Part shown: piece by piece, positions 29,338-38,310 of the stretch
Numbering within the stretch: the first letter of the stretch is position 1
How the letters are laid out: each line of letters begins with the position of its first letter
Position numbers and translations under genes: made by a program
The notes under the pieces: generated by a model
Databases searched by the model: none
What the model was told of the DNA's origin: nothing
The model's input: only the letters and a program-made list of their open reading frames with translations
Origin: Hyphomicrobiales bacterium
Lineage (GTDB): Bacteria > Pseudomonadota > Alphaproteobacteria > Rhizobiales > Beijerinckiaceae
Reading direction: 5' to 3'
Assembly (NCBI GenBank): GCA_003241815.1
Contig: QBLV01000001.1
Location: 49,402 to 106,767 of the forward strand
Length of the DNA stretch: 57,366 nucleotides

Positions 29338-30948
29338 TTGGAGCAATGGGACGTCATCGTCGTCGGCGCGGGATCGGCGGGCTGCGCGCTGGCCGGGCGC
29401 CTCGCCTTGTCCGGACGCAACCGCATCCTCGTGCTGGAAGCAGGGCCGCGCGACCTGAACCCCTGGCTGCATGTGCCGATCGGCTACGGCAAGACCTTCT
29501 ACAACCCGCAGCTCAACTGGATGTACCGGACCGAGAAGCAAACGCACCTCGCCAGTCGTGAAATCTACCAGCCGCGCGGCAAGGTCGTTGGCGGGTCGAG
29601 CGCCATCAACGCCATGGTCTATATGCGTGGCCAGCCCGGAGATTTCGACGGCTGGGAGCGCATGGGCAACCCCGGCTGGGGCTGGCGCGAGGTTCTCGCC
29701 ACCTAACGCCGCATGGAGGACCATGCGCTGGGCTCATCCGTCTGGCATGGCGCGGGCGGCCCTGTCCATGTCGAGGACATCTCGCAGGAGGTGCACCCTC
29801 TCACCCCGCTTTTCGTCAAGGCGGCGCAGGAAGCGGGCCTGCCCTTCAACCCCGATCTCAACGGCGAAAGCTGCGACGGCGCCGGCATCTACCAGATCAC
29901 CACGCGCGGCGGCCTGCGTGAATCGGCGGCGCGGGCCTATCTGCACCCGGCCCGCAGAAGTGGGCGCGTCAAGGTCGAGACCGGTGTTCTGGCCTCGCGC
30001 ATCCTGTTCGAGGGCCGCCGCGCCATCGGTGTCGAAGGCTGGCAAGACGGCCGGCCAGTCAGCTACCGCACGGCCGGCGAGATCATCGTCGCCGCGGGCG
30101 CGATCAACTCCCCTCAGCTCCTGCAGCTCTCCGGCATCGGCTCGCCGGAGCATCTCGCACAGCACGGCATCGCGACCGTGCAGGCCCTGCCGGCGGTCGG
30201 CCAGCATCTGCAGGACCATCTCTGCTACGACCATGTCTATCGTTCCCGGCGCCCGAGCCTGAACGACGATCTCCTGTCCTGGCCAGGCCGAATCGGCATG
30301 GCGCTGACCTATCTTCTGCACCGGCGCGGCCCGCTCGCGCTCAGCGTCAACCAGGGCGGCGGCTATCTGCGAACACGGCCGGAGCTCGACCGGCCGGACA
30401 TGCAGCTCTATTTTTCGCCGCTGAGCTATGAGCGTGCTTTGCCCGGCGTTCGGGCTCTGATGAGACCTGATCCGTTTCCCGGGTTCAGCACCAGCGTCTC
30501 GCCCTGCCGGCCGCACAGCCGCGGCCATATCTCGATCCGCTCGCCCGATCCCCGCGTCGCGCCCGAAATCGCCCCCAACTATCTTTCAGACCCGCGCGAT
30601 GTCGTCGACATCCTCGCCGGCGCCCGCTTCCTGCGCCGTCTCGCCGCGACGCCAACCTTTGCGACCCTGATAGAGAGCGAGATCAAGCCCGGCCCGCACT
30701 GCCACGACGATGCAGCCCTGCTCCAATCGATCCGGCAGCAGGCCTATTCGGTCTTCCACCCCTGCGGCACCTGCCGCATGGGGCCCGACCCTGCCGATTC
30801 CGTCGTCGATGCCCGGCTGAAGGTGCATGGCATCGAGGGCCTGCGCGTGGCGGATGCATCGATCTTCCCGACGATCCCCTCTGGCAACACCAACGCGCCC
30901 GCTATGATGGTAGGCGAGCGTGCGGCCGACCTCATGCTGGCGGACTGA
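29338..30948 (+). pseudogene. GMC family (choline dehydrogenase-like) oxidoreductase, interrupted by in-frame TAA at 29704-29706
   Basis: Frames 29338..29706 and 29713..30948 are the same frame; MEQWDVIVVGAGSAGCALAGRL ... GWGWREVLAT* RRMEDHALGSSVWHG...; C-terminal CRMGPDPADSVVD...IFPTIPSGNTNAPAMMVGERAADL. Confidence 0.85.
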
Positions 30949-31043
30949 ACGTCGCTCATTGCCATCGCCAGCCTGATCGCCGAGACAGATCCGGACGCTT
31001 CGCCGTTACTGTAGCCCTGCCTTACCAACCCCGAGGAGAAACC

Positions 31044-31397
31044 ATGATCACGCGCCACGAAGTCACCGGACGGCTGAGCAAGGTGCTTGTTGCCAACGGA
31101 TTCGCCTTCCTCTCGGGCCTGACCGCCAAGGACCGCAGCGGTGGCGTCAAGGAGCAGACCGCCGACATCCTGGCGCAGATCGACGGCTATCTGCAGCTGG
31201 CCGGAACCGACAAGACCCGCATCGTCGTCGCCAATATCTGGCTCAAGGACATCTCGACCTTCGCCGAAATGAACGCAGCGTGGGAAGCCTGGGTCGACCC
31301 GGCGCAGCCGCCGGCACGTGCCACCGTCGAATCGCGTCTCGCCGCCGAGAACATCCTCGTTGAAATCCAGGTCCAGGCGCTGGCAGGAAGCCTCTAG
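31044..31397 (+). CDS. RidA family (reactive intermediate/imine deaminase-like) protein
   Basis: 117 aa; VKEQTADILAQIDGYLQLAGTDKTRIVVANIWLKDISTFAEMNAAWEAWVDPAQPPARATVESRLAAENILVEIQVQA. Confidence 0.88.
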   Translation: MITRHEVTGRLSKVLVANGFAFLSGLTAKDRSGGVKEQTADILAQIDGYLQLAGTDKTRIVVANIWLKDISTFAEMNAAWEAWVDPAQPPARATVESRLAAENILVEIQVQALAGSL

Positions 31398-31448
31398 ACG
31401 ATCGGCTCATCAGCTGGAAAACCGAAAATACACCGACGCCAAGGTGTG

Positions 31449-31484
31449 GAGGGGGGACGGTATGTGTCCCTCTCCCATTACCAT
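31449..31484 (+). repeat. Intergenic hairpin element, copy 2
   Basis: gaggggggacggtatgtgtccctctcccattaccat; paired with copy 1 at 19449. Confidence 0.6.
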
Positions 31485-31674
31485 CCCCCCAAGCCTCACA
31501 GACGGGCAGGCGGTCGCCTCCTGTCATGTTCGGACGTTGTGCTGTGGCCTCGATTCTGGGGCGACGTGCCACGAGCCGCTTTGACGAGCGCCCACAGACC
31601 TGATCAGGTCGTGCAGGACGCTTCGGATTGTCAGGCTCGTAGCGCTGACCCGAGCCGCCGCCGGCTCTACGATT

Positions 31675-32940
31675 TCACGTGGTTGTCTCTCCCATAGACG
31701 CCTGCCGGGCCTCGCGACGGCGATCGAGCCACGCCATCACAGGGCTGGCGGTGGCGCCGTGGAGCACGATCGAGACCAGGATGATAAAGGAGACCACACT
31801 CCAGATGAGATCGGCGTCGTCGAAAGCGCCGTGCCCGGCCCCATAAGCAAGATAGTAGATCGAACCGACGCCACGGATGCCATAGACGCTGATCACGGAC
31901 TTTTTGTCAGCAGGCAGGACGGCTCCGCTGAGGCCGATCCAGCCGCTCAGCGGCCTGATGACCAACAGGGCGAGGACCCCGAAAACGATCCCGTCCCAGC
32001 GAAGGGCCTGCAGCAGCCCGCCGGTTGAAAGCGCTCCACCGAACAAAACCAGCAGCGCCATCATCAGAAGCCGTTCGAGTTCCTCGGCAAAATCGTGCAA
32101 CTGCGTGTGGTAGCCATGGTCGCGTTCCTGCATGCGCAGCACCAGCGCCGCCACGAACACCGACAGGAAGCCGTAGCCGTGGGCGAGTTCGGCCGCGCCA
32201 TAGGCGATGCAGGTGATGCCGAGAGCCACGAAGCCATCGCCCGTACGCGAAAGCCTGGCCCGGTTGGGCAGGTGAAAGATCAGGTAGCCGAGGACGTGGC
32301 CCGTCACGATGCCGACCACCAGCCCGGCGGACAGCTTCCAGACGACATCAATCGTCAGCCAGTGCAGCAGCCAGGGCTCGCTGGTTGTCGAGGCCAGCGA
32401 CAAGGCGATCGCCGCATGCACGAACGGGAAGGCGAGAGCGTCGTTGAGCCCGGCTTCCGAGGTCAGGGCGAAGCGCGTATCGCCGTCTTCGCCGGAATTC
32501 GGCGGCCCAACCTGGATGTCAGCGGCCAGCACGGGATCGGTCGGGGCCAGCACGGACGCCAGCAGCAGCGCCGATGCGAGGCCCAGCCCCAAAAGCCCCT
32601 GACCCAGCAGCGTCAGACCGATGATGGTCAGCGGCATGGCGATGCCCAGAAGCCGCCAGGTCAGGATCCAGCGCTTCCAACCGATTCGCCGGTCGAGCTT
32701 TAGCCCGGCGCCCATCAGCGAGATGATGACGACCATCTCCGAGAAGCGCTCGACGACCGCGAGATGGCCCCGCGGATGAGGAATGGCGGTTTGCATGACC
32801 GGAAGGGCAAAAATGCCCGCGCCGATCGCGACACAGACGATCGGCAGCGAAAGCGGCGCCCGCGTCAGGACCATCGGCAGCCAAGCCGTCAAAAGGACCA
32901 GGCAACCAAAGCCGACGAGCAGGATGATGTAGGGGTCCAC
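31675..32940 (-). CDS. CPA1/NhaP-type cation:proton antiporter
   Basis: VDPYIILLVGFGCLVLLTAWLPMVL; SVLAPTDPVLAADIQVGPP; TSEAGLNDALAFPFV; start uncertain (GTG 32940 or upstream). Confidence 0.85.
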   Translation of the reverse strand: MDPYIILLVGFGCLVLLTAWLPMVLTRAPLSLPIVCVAIGAGIFALPVMQTAIPHPRGHLAVVERFSEMVVIISLMGAGLKLDRRIGWKRWILTWRLLGIAMPLTIIGLTLLGQGLLGLGLASALLLASVLAPTDPVLAADIQVGPPNSGEDGDTRFALTSEAGLNDALAFPFVHAAIALSLASTTSEPWLLHWLTIDVVWKLSAGLVVGIVTGHVLGYLIFHLPNRARLSRTGDGFVALGITCIAYGAAELAHGYGFLSVFVAALVLRMQERDHGYHTQLHDFAEELERLLMMALLVLFGGALSTGGLLQALRWDGIVFGVLALLVIRPLSGWIGLSGAVLPADKKSVISVYGIRGVGSIYYLAYGAGHGAFDDADLIWSVVSFIILVSIVLHGATASPVMAWLDRRREARQASMGETTT

Positions 32941-33355
32941 GATAGGGTTTCCAGGCGGTCCTGAGATGCGCGAATTCACATGAGACAGGGCGCGGCATCG
33001 AGGCTCGGCGCGTCTGGCGGAAGGATTGAAGCCGAGGTCCTGCTGCATCCGGCAGCACCGGGCAAGAGGCAATATCAGGCTGGGATCAGCGTATGGTCAG
33101 CTGTCTGGAGATCGCATCATCGCGTTCAAGGGGCGATAAGCCGGGGCAAAACGGTGGCCTCCATAGCGCGATGGCGGGCCTGGCGCGGCAAAGAGCCTGC
33201 CGCGACGCCGCTCGGCCACATTCGGCGCGACGCGCTTTCACACACTGCCTCGGCCATCTACTGCCCGATCACAATTCCGTCTTTGACAGCCCTCAGCTTT
33301 TGCGGCCCGATGGGTCCAAGAAGTTCATCAAACAACCTGTTGAGGAAATGCCTGC

Positions 33356-34480
33356 ATGAAGATCCGCGCCGCCGTCCTGAATGCCAGCCCCGTCTCGGCG
33401 CCATACGCGAAGAGCCGGCCACTCGCGATCGAGGAGGTCGAGCTCGCGCCGCCGGGGCCGGGCGAAGTGCTGGTCAGGGTCCGGGCAGCGGGCCTGTGCC
33501 ATTCCGACCTCTCGGTGATCGACGGCAACAGGCCCCGCCCCGTCCCCATGGTGCTCGGCCACGAGGCGGCCGGCGAGGTGGTGGAGCCAGGCCCGGGCGT
33601 GCACGACCTTAAGAAGGGCGACCGGGTCATCATGGTCTTCGTCCCCTCCTGCGGACACTGCTCGCCCTGTAGCGAGGGCAGGCCTGCGCTCTGCGAGCCG
33701 GGCAACGCTGCCAACGGGATCGGCGAACTGCTTGGTGGCGGACGCCGGCTCTCGGCTGGCGGGAAGCCCGTGCATCACCATGTCGGCGTTTCGGCCTTCG
33801 CCGAATATGCCGTGATCTCGCGTCACTCCCTGGTGAAGCTCGAGGCCGACATCCCCCATGAGATCGCGGCGTTGTTCGGCTGCGCAGTGCTGACCGGCGT
33901 CGGCGCGGCCGTCAATACCGCCAAGGTGAGGGCCGGCGAGACCGTCGCCGTCGTCGGCCTCGGCGGCGTCGGCCTGAGCGCGCTTCTGGGCGCGGCCGCC
34001 TGCGGAGCCGCGCGTGTCATCGCGGTCGACCTGTCGGAGGAGAAGCTCGCCATCGCACGCGAACTGGGCGCGACGGACACATTCAACGCGGCCGATCCCG
34101 GCGTCGTCGAGGCCATTCGCGCTGCCACCAAAGGCGGCGTCGATCACGGGCTGGAAATGGCGGGCTCCGTCAAGGCGCTCGACCTCGCCTACCAGATCAC
34201 GCGGCGCGGCGGCACCACCACGACGGCGGGCCTCGCCAACCCGGCCCACACCCTCTCGCTGTCGCCGGTGCGCCTCGTCGGCGAGGAGCGCACGTTGAAG
34301 GGTTCTTACGTGGGCTCCTGCATCCCGATGCGCGACATCCCGCGCTTCGTCGATCTCTATCTGCGCGGCAAGCTGCCGGTGGATAAGCTGATGACCAGCC
34401 AGAGCGGGCTCGACGGCATCAACGAGGGTTTCGACGCGCTCAACGAAGGCCGCACCATCCGCCACGTCATCATGATGTGA
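33356..34480 (+). CDS. Zinc-dependent alcohol dehydrogenase (MDR family)
   Basis: GLCHSDLSVIDG, VLGHEAAGEVVEPGPGV, PSCGHCSPCSEGRPALC structural Zn Cys, VVGLGGVGLSALLGA. Confidence 0.9.
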   Translation: MKIRAAVLNASPVSAPYAKSRPLAIEEVELAPPGPGEVLVRVRAAGLCHSDLSVIDGNRPRPVPMVLGHEAAGEVVEPGPGVHDLKKGDRVIMVFVPSCGHCSPCSEGRPALCEPGNAANGIGELLGGGRRLSAGGKPVHHHVGVSAFAEYAVISRHSLVKLEADIPHEIAALFGCAVLTGVGAAVNTAKVRAGETVAVVGLGGVGLSALLGAAACGAARVIAVDLSEEKLAIARELGATDTFNAADPGVVEAIRAATKGGVDHGLEMAGSVKALDLAYQITRRGGTTTTAGLANPAHTLSLSPVRLVGEERTLKGSYVGSCIPMRDIPRFVDLYLRGKLPVDKLMTSQSGLDGINEGFDALNEGRTIRHVIMM

Positions 34481-34503
34481 CGGAGCGCATCATCCTCGGG
34501 CTG

Positions 34504-34551
34504 GAGCATCGGCCCGAAAAGTGGAATACGGTTTTTCGGAAAATCCGATGC
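34504..34551. repeat. RIME-like Rhizobiales intergenic palindromic repeat
   Basis: gagcatcggcccgaaaagtggaatacggtttttcggaaaatccgatgc; inverted gcatcgg/ccgatgc and ccgaaaa/tttttcgg. Confidence 0.65.
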
Positions 34552-34563
34552 AGTATCAAAGAG

Positions 34564-34607
34564 CTAGCGTTTCGGGCCGAATGCGATATTTCGGTCCGAA
34601 ACGCTAG
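34564..34607. repeat. Long perfect-armed hairpin
   Basis: ctagcgtttcgg-gccgaatgcgatatttcggt-ccgaaacgctag. Confidence 0.7.
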
Positions 34608-34775
34608 GCAGCCCGTCCTGCGCCGCCCAACCTTCTGCATCGCCACGACCGGCCGATCCTGTCCGTGCAAGCGGCAGCCGGCAACCGTCCGTGGGCCTGT
34701 TCCTCAGGGAACTGCCTCCCTCCTCTTCCCGCGATACGAAACGGTATCAGACGGTCGAAAGAGGGAGCGCGTGCC

Positions 34776-35237
34776 ATGGTCAAAATCGTCAACAGGGGTG
34801 GTTACAACAGACTGGAACTCACGCTGGGTGTAGGGCCCGGCCGCGCGAACAACATTGATGACGTCACTTACGTTCAGTTTCTGCTGAACAAGATCGTCCA
34901 GGCCGATGCCAATCTCGCCCTCCGACAGATGTGCAAACCCCACGACAAAAAGCTGGTCGTCGACGGAATTATCGGGCCGAAAACGAAAACTCAGATCAAA
35001 GCCTTTCAGAGGCACGTCAAGACATACAACAAAGGCATCATCGCGGACGGCTGCGTCGACAAATACGGCCTCAACGTATCCGATAAAGAACATCGCTACA
35101 CGTTCTTCGCTCTCATCATGGAGGTGATGTTCGTCTGCCCATGCTCTCTCGCGGGACTCGTCAACGAACCGGACTTCCCGCCCAGACTCGCCGCCATCGG
35201 CCGCGCTGTCTACAACTCCAACCCTTCGGACGCATAA
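34776..35237 (+). CDS. Small protein with peptidoglycan-binding-like domain
   Basis: VDGIIGPKTKTQIKAFQRHV resembles a PG_binding_1 repeat; ATG 34776; 153 aa, no clear signal peptide. Confidence 0.65.
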   Translation: MVKIVNRGGYNRLELTLGVGPGRANNIDDVTYVQFLLNKIVQADANLALRQMCKPHDKKLVVDGIIGPKTKTQIKAFQRHVKTYNKGIIADGCVDKYGLNVSDKEHRYTFFALIMEVMFVCPCSLAGLVNEPDFPPRLAAIGRAVYNSNPSDA

Positions 35238-35314
35238 GGCATCCGATACACGAACCCTTGGGACGCGTGGGGTCTTCGACTTTGCAAGGCTCGGCGTGGG
35301 TGGCCGGCGAAACC

Positions 35315-35343
35315 GGAATGGTCGGGACAAGCCCGACCATTCC
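35315..35343. terminator. Perfect 12-bp-stem hairpin between convergent genes, candidate bidirectional terminator
   Basis: ggaatggtcggg-acaag-cccgaccattcc. Confidence 0.5.
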
Positions 35344-35364
35344 GATGAGAAGTCCGCCTCGTCC

Positions 35365-36798
35365 TCAACCGTGCTTGTGGACGATCGTCTTGGTCACCGC
35401 GAACTCCTCCAGCGCGGCAAAACCCTTTTCGCGGCCATGGCCGCTCTTGCCGGTGCCCCCGAACGGCAGTTCGATGCCGCCACCAGCGCCATAGCCGTTG
35501 ATGAAAACCTGGCCGGCCCGCACCTTCTTGGCGACGCGCTGCTGGCGCCCGCCGTCCTTCGTCCACACCGCCGCGACGAGACCGTAATCGGTGGAGTTCG
35601 CCAGCTTGATCGCATCCGCTTCGTCGCTGAAGGGGAAGGCGGCGAGCACCGGCCCGAACACCTCCTCCTGCTCCAGCCGGTTGCCGCGCGGCACCTTCCC
35701 GAACAGCGTCGGCGTCACGTAGAAGCCGCCATTCGGCACGCCCTGCGCGATCTGCCCCTCGGCGATCACCGGGATGCCCGCCTCGCGCGCCTGGTCGATG
35801 AAGCTCTGCACGCGGCCGCGCTGCTTGGCGTTGATCACCGGGCCGCAATCGAGGTCCATCTCCGGCGTGCCGGCGCGCAGCTTGGTGAATTCCTTGGCGA
35901 CCGCCCCCATGAACTCGTCATAGACGCGCTCCTGCACCAACACGCGCGAGCCGGCCGAGCAGGTCTGCCCGGTGTTCTGGACGATCGCCTTGCAGACGAT
36001 CGGCACGGCGGCGTCGAAATCGGCATCGTCGAAGACGATCTGGGGCGATTTGCCGCCGAGTTCGAGCGTGCAGGGGATGAGATGCTCGGCGCAGGCATGC
36101 TGCACCATCTTGCCGACCTCGGGCGAGCCGGTGAAGGACATGAAGTCGACACCGTGATGAGCGGAGAGCGCCGCGCCCGCCTCATGGCCGCGCCCGGTGA
36201 CGATGTTGATCGCGCCATCAGGAAAACCGACCTCAGAGGCCAGCACGGCAAGCCGCAGCGCCGTCTGGCAGGCCTCTTCGGCCGGCTTCAACACGACGGC
36301 GTTGCCCATCGCCAGCGCCGCCGTCAGCGAGCGCCCGAACATCTGCGCCGGGTAGTTCCAGGGCAGGATGTGGCCGGTGACGCCATGCGGCTCGTGGATA
36401 ACGTTGACGCTGTAGCCGTTGAGGAAGGGAATGACGTGCCCGTGGACCTTGTCGGCGGCGCCGCCATAGAACTCGAAATAGCGCGCGGTCGCTTCGATAT
36501 CGGCCCTCGCCTGCGCCATCGGCTTGCCGGTGTCCTGCGCCTCGGTACGGGCGAGTTCGTCGAAGTTGTCGAGCACCTTCAAGCCGAGCTTGGCGATCAG
36601 CCGGCCGCGCTCGGCCGCCGTCAACCTGCCCCACGCGCCCTCATAAGCGCCGCGCGCCGCCTTCACGGCGTCGTCGATGTCCTCAGCCGTGCCGCAGGCG
36701 ATGCGGGTGAACTCCTCGCCGGTCGCGGGCGCCAGCACGGCCATGGTCTCGCCGCTGCGGCCCGCCACATGGCGGCCGTTGATGAAATGCTGGGTCAT
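35365..36798 (-). CDS. Aldehyde dehydrogenase family protein
   Basis: MTQHFINGRHVAGRSGETMAVLAPATGEEF; PWNYPAQMFGRSL; FTGSPEVGKMVQHACAEHLIPCTLELGGKSPQIVF; NTGQTCSAGSRVLV. Confidence 0.93.
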   Translation of the reverse strand: MTQHFINGRHVAGRSGETMAVLAPATGEEFTRIACGTAEDIDDAVKAARGAYEGAWGRLTAAERGRLIAKLGLKVLDNFDELARTEAQDTGKPMAQARADIEATARYFEFYGGAADKVHGHVIPFLNGYSVNVIHEPHGVTGHILPWNYPAQMFGRSLTAALAMGNAVVLKPAEEACQTALRLAVLASEVGFPDGAINIVTGRGHEAGAALSAHHGVDFMSFTGSPEVGKMVQHACAEHLIPCTLELGGKSPQIVFDDADFDAAVPIVCKAIVQNTGQTCSAGSRVLVQERVYDEFMGAVAKEFTKLRAGTPEMDLDCGPVINAKQRGRVQSFIDQAREAGIPVIAEGQIAQGVPNGGFYVTPTLFGKVPRGNRLEQEEVFGPVLAAFPFSDEADAIKLANSTDYGLVAAVWTKDGGRQQRVAKKVRAGQVFINGYGAGGGIELPFGGTGKSGHGREKGFAALEEFAVTKTIVHKHG

Positions 36799-36855
36799 AG
36801 GAATTCTCCGAATGCGACAACTGGTGGTTTCTGTTTCAGGAACCACCTCTACGAA

Positions 36856-37557
36856 CTAATGCAGCCCTGCCGCTTCGAGCGAACTCGCCGCCAGGCCGCC
36901 GGCCACCTCCGTGACCTCGCCCCGCTCGATCGCATAGGCGCGCTCGGCGAAGCTGCGGAGCAGACTGGGGTTGGATTCGGTGATGAGCAACGCGATCTCG
37001 GGATGGCTGTCGCGCAGCGCGCGCAGGGCGGCCGCATAGCGCTGCGCCAGCACCGGGGCCAGCCCCTGGAACGGCTCGTCGAGCAGGATGATGCGTTGCC
37101 CCACCATCAGCGCCCGCGCCAGCGCTGCCATCTTGCCCTGACCGCCCGAGAGCCCTGCCGCTGCGCGGTGGCGCAGATCGGCCAGTTCCGGCAGCACCTG
37201 GTAGATGCCTTCCAGGCGCCTGGCGATCTCGGCGCCCGGCACCTTCATCACCTCGGCCGGCAGGCGGATGTTTTCCTCGATCGAGAAGCTAGAAAACAGC
37301 CGCCGATCCTCCGGCGCATAGCCGATGCCGAGCCGCGGCCGTTCATGGGGCGGCATCGTCAGGATCGGCCGGCCGTCGAAGGCGATCGTGCCCTCCGTCA
37401 CCGTCATGAAGCCCATGATGGCGCGCAGCAGGCTCGTCTTGCCGGCGCCGTTGCGCCCGATCAGCGCCACGGTCGCGCCCTCGGCCAGCGCGAAATCGAC
37501 CTTGCGCAGCACCTGCACGCCTTCGATCACCGCTGAAAGTCCACTGATCTCCAGCAT
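36856..37557 (-). CDS. livF: Branched-chain amino acid-type ABC transporter ATP-binding protein (LivF-like)
   Basis: LIGRNGAGKTSLLRAIMG, GLSGGQGKMAALARALMVGQRIILLDEPFQGLAP. Confidence 0.88.
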   Translation of the reverse strand: MLEISGLSAVIEGVQVLRKVDFALAEGATVALIGRNGAGKTSLLRAIMGFMTVTEGTIAFDGRPILTMPPHERPRLGIGYAPEDRRLFSSFSIEENIRLPAEVMKVPGAEIARRLEGIYQVLPELADLRHRAAAGLSGGQGKMAALARALMVGQRIILLDEPFQGLAPVLAQRYAAALRALRDSHPEIALLITESNPSLLRSFAERAYAIERGEVTEVAGGLAASSLEAAGLH

Positions 37558-37560
37558 GGC

Positions 37561-38310
37561 CTAGACTCCCACCCCGATCACCGTCTCACGCACCTCGGGA
37601 TGGTTCAGGATCTCGTCGGGCGTGCCTTCCAGCGCGATGCGCCCGCCCGACCAGACCGCGACGCGGCTGGCGTAGCGCGCGACCACGTCCATGTCGTGCT
37701 CGACGAAGATCGCGGTCGTGGCGCGCGCATCGAGCGCGCGCGCCAGCGTGTCCATGACCTGGAACTTCTCATGGCTGGAGACGCCCGAGGTCGGCTCGTC
37801 CATGAAGATGAGCTTGGGGTCGAGCGCCAGCGCCACCGCGATGTCGATGAGCTTGCGCATGCCCTCCGGCAGCTCCCGCACCGGGCGCTCGGCGGTGTCG
37901 CGGAGGCCCACGCTGTCGAGCAGCGCGATCATCTCCTCGCGCTTCGGGTGGCGGTCAAGCCGCAGGAAGGGGGACCAGGTGCCCTCGCGCGCGCTCAGCG
38001 CCAGCAGCAGGTTCTCCATCACCGTATTGTCGGTGAAGAGCTGCGGGATCTGGAAGGAGCGGCCGATGCCGCGCCGTGTGATCGCGCGCGGCGACAGGGC
38101 CGTGACGTCCTGCCCGGCGAAAACGACGCTGCCCGACTGCGGCTTCAGATAGCCGGTGCAGAGGTTGATGAAGGTCGTCTTGCCCGCTCCATTGGGGCCG
38201 ATGATGGCGATGCGCTCATTGGCGCGCACGCTCAGGCTCGCGCCGTTGGCGGCCAGCACGCCGCCGAAGCGCAGTTCGAGGTCGCGCGCCTCGAGGATAA
38301 ACTCGCTCAT
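37561..38310 (-). CDS. livG: Branched-chain amino acid-type ABC transporter ATP-binding protein (LivG-like)
   Basis: MSEFILEARDLELRFGGVLAANGASLSV; IIGPNGAGKTTFINLCTGYLKP; Walker B PKLIFMDEPTSG. Confidence 0.88.
   Translation of the reverse strand: MSEFILEARDLELRFGGVLAANGASLSVRANERIAIIGPNGAGKTTFINLCTGYLKPQSGSVVFAGQDVTALSPRAITRRGIGRSFQIPQLFTDNTVMENLLLALSAREGTWSPFLRLDRHPKREEMIALLDSVGLRDTAERPVRELPEGMRKLIDIAVALALDPKLIFMDEPTSGVSSHEKFQVMDTLARALDARATTAIFVEHDMDVVARYASRVAVWSGGRIALEGTPDEILNHPEVRETVIGVGV

Noticed and set aside
35296-37536. 746-aa plus-strand ORF opposite ALDH/livF
   Set aside because: Antisense shadow over two well-supported minus-strand genes.
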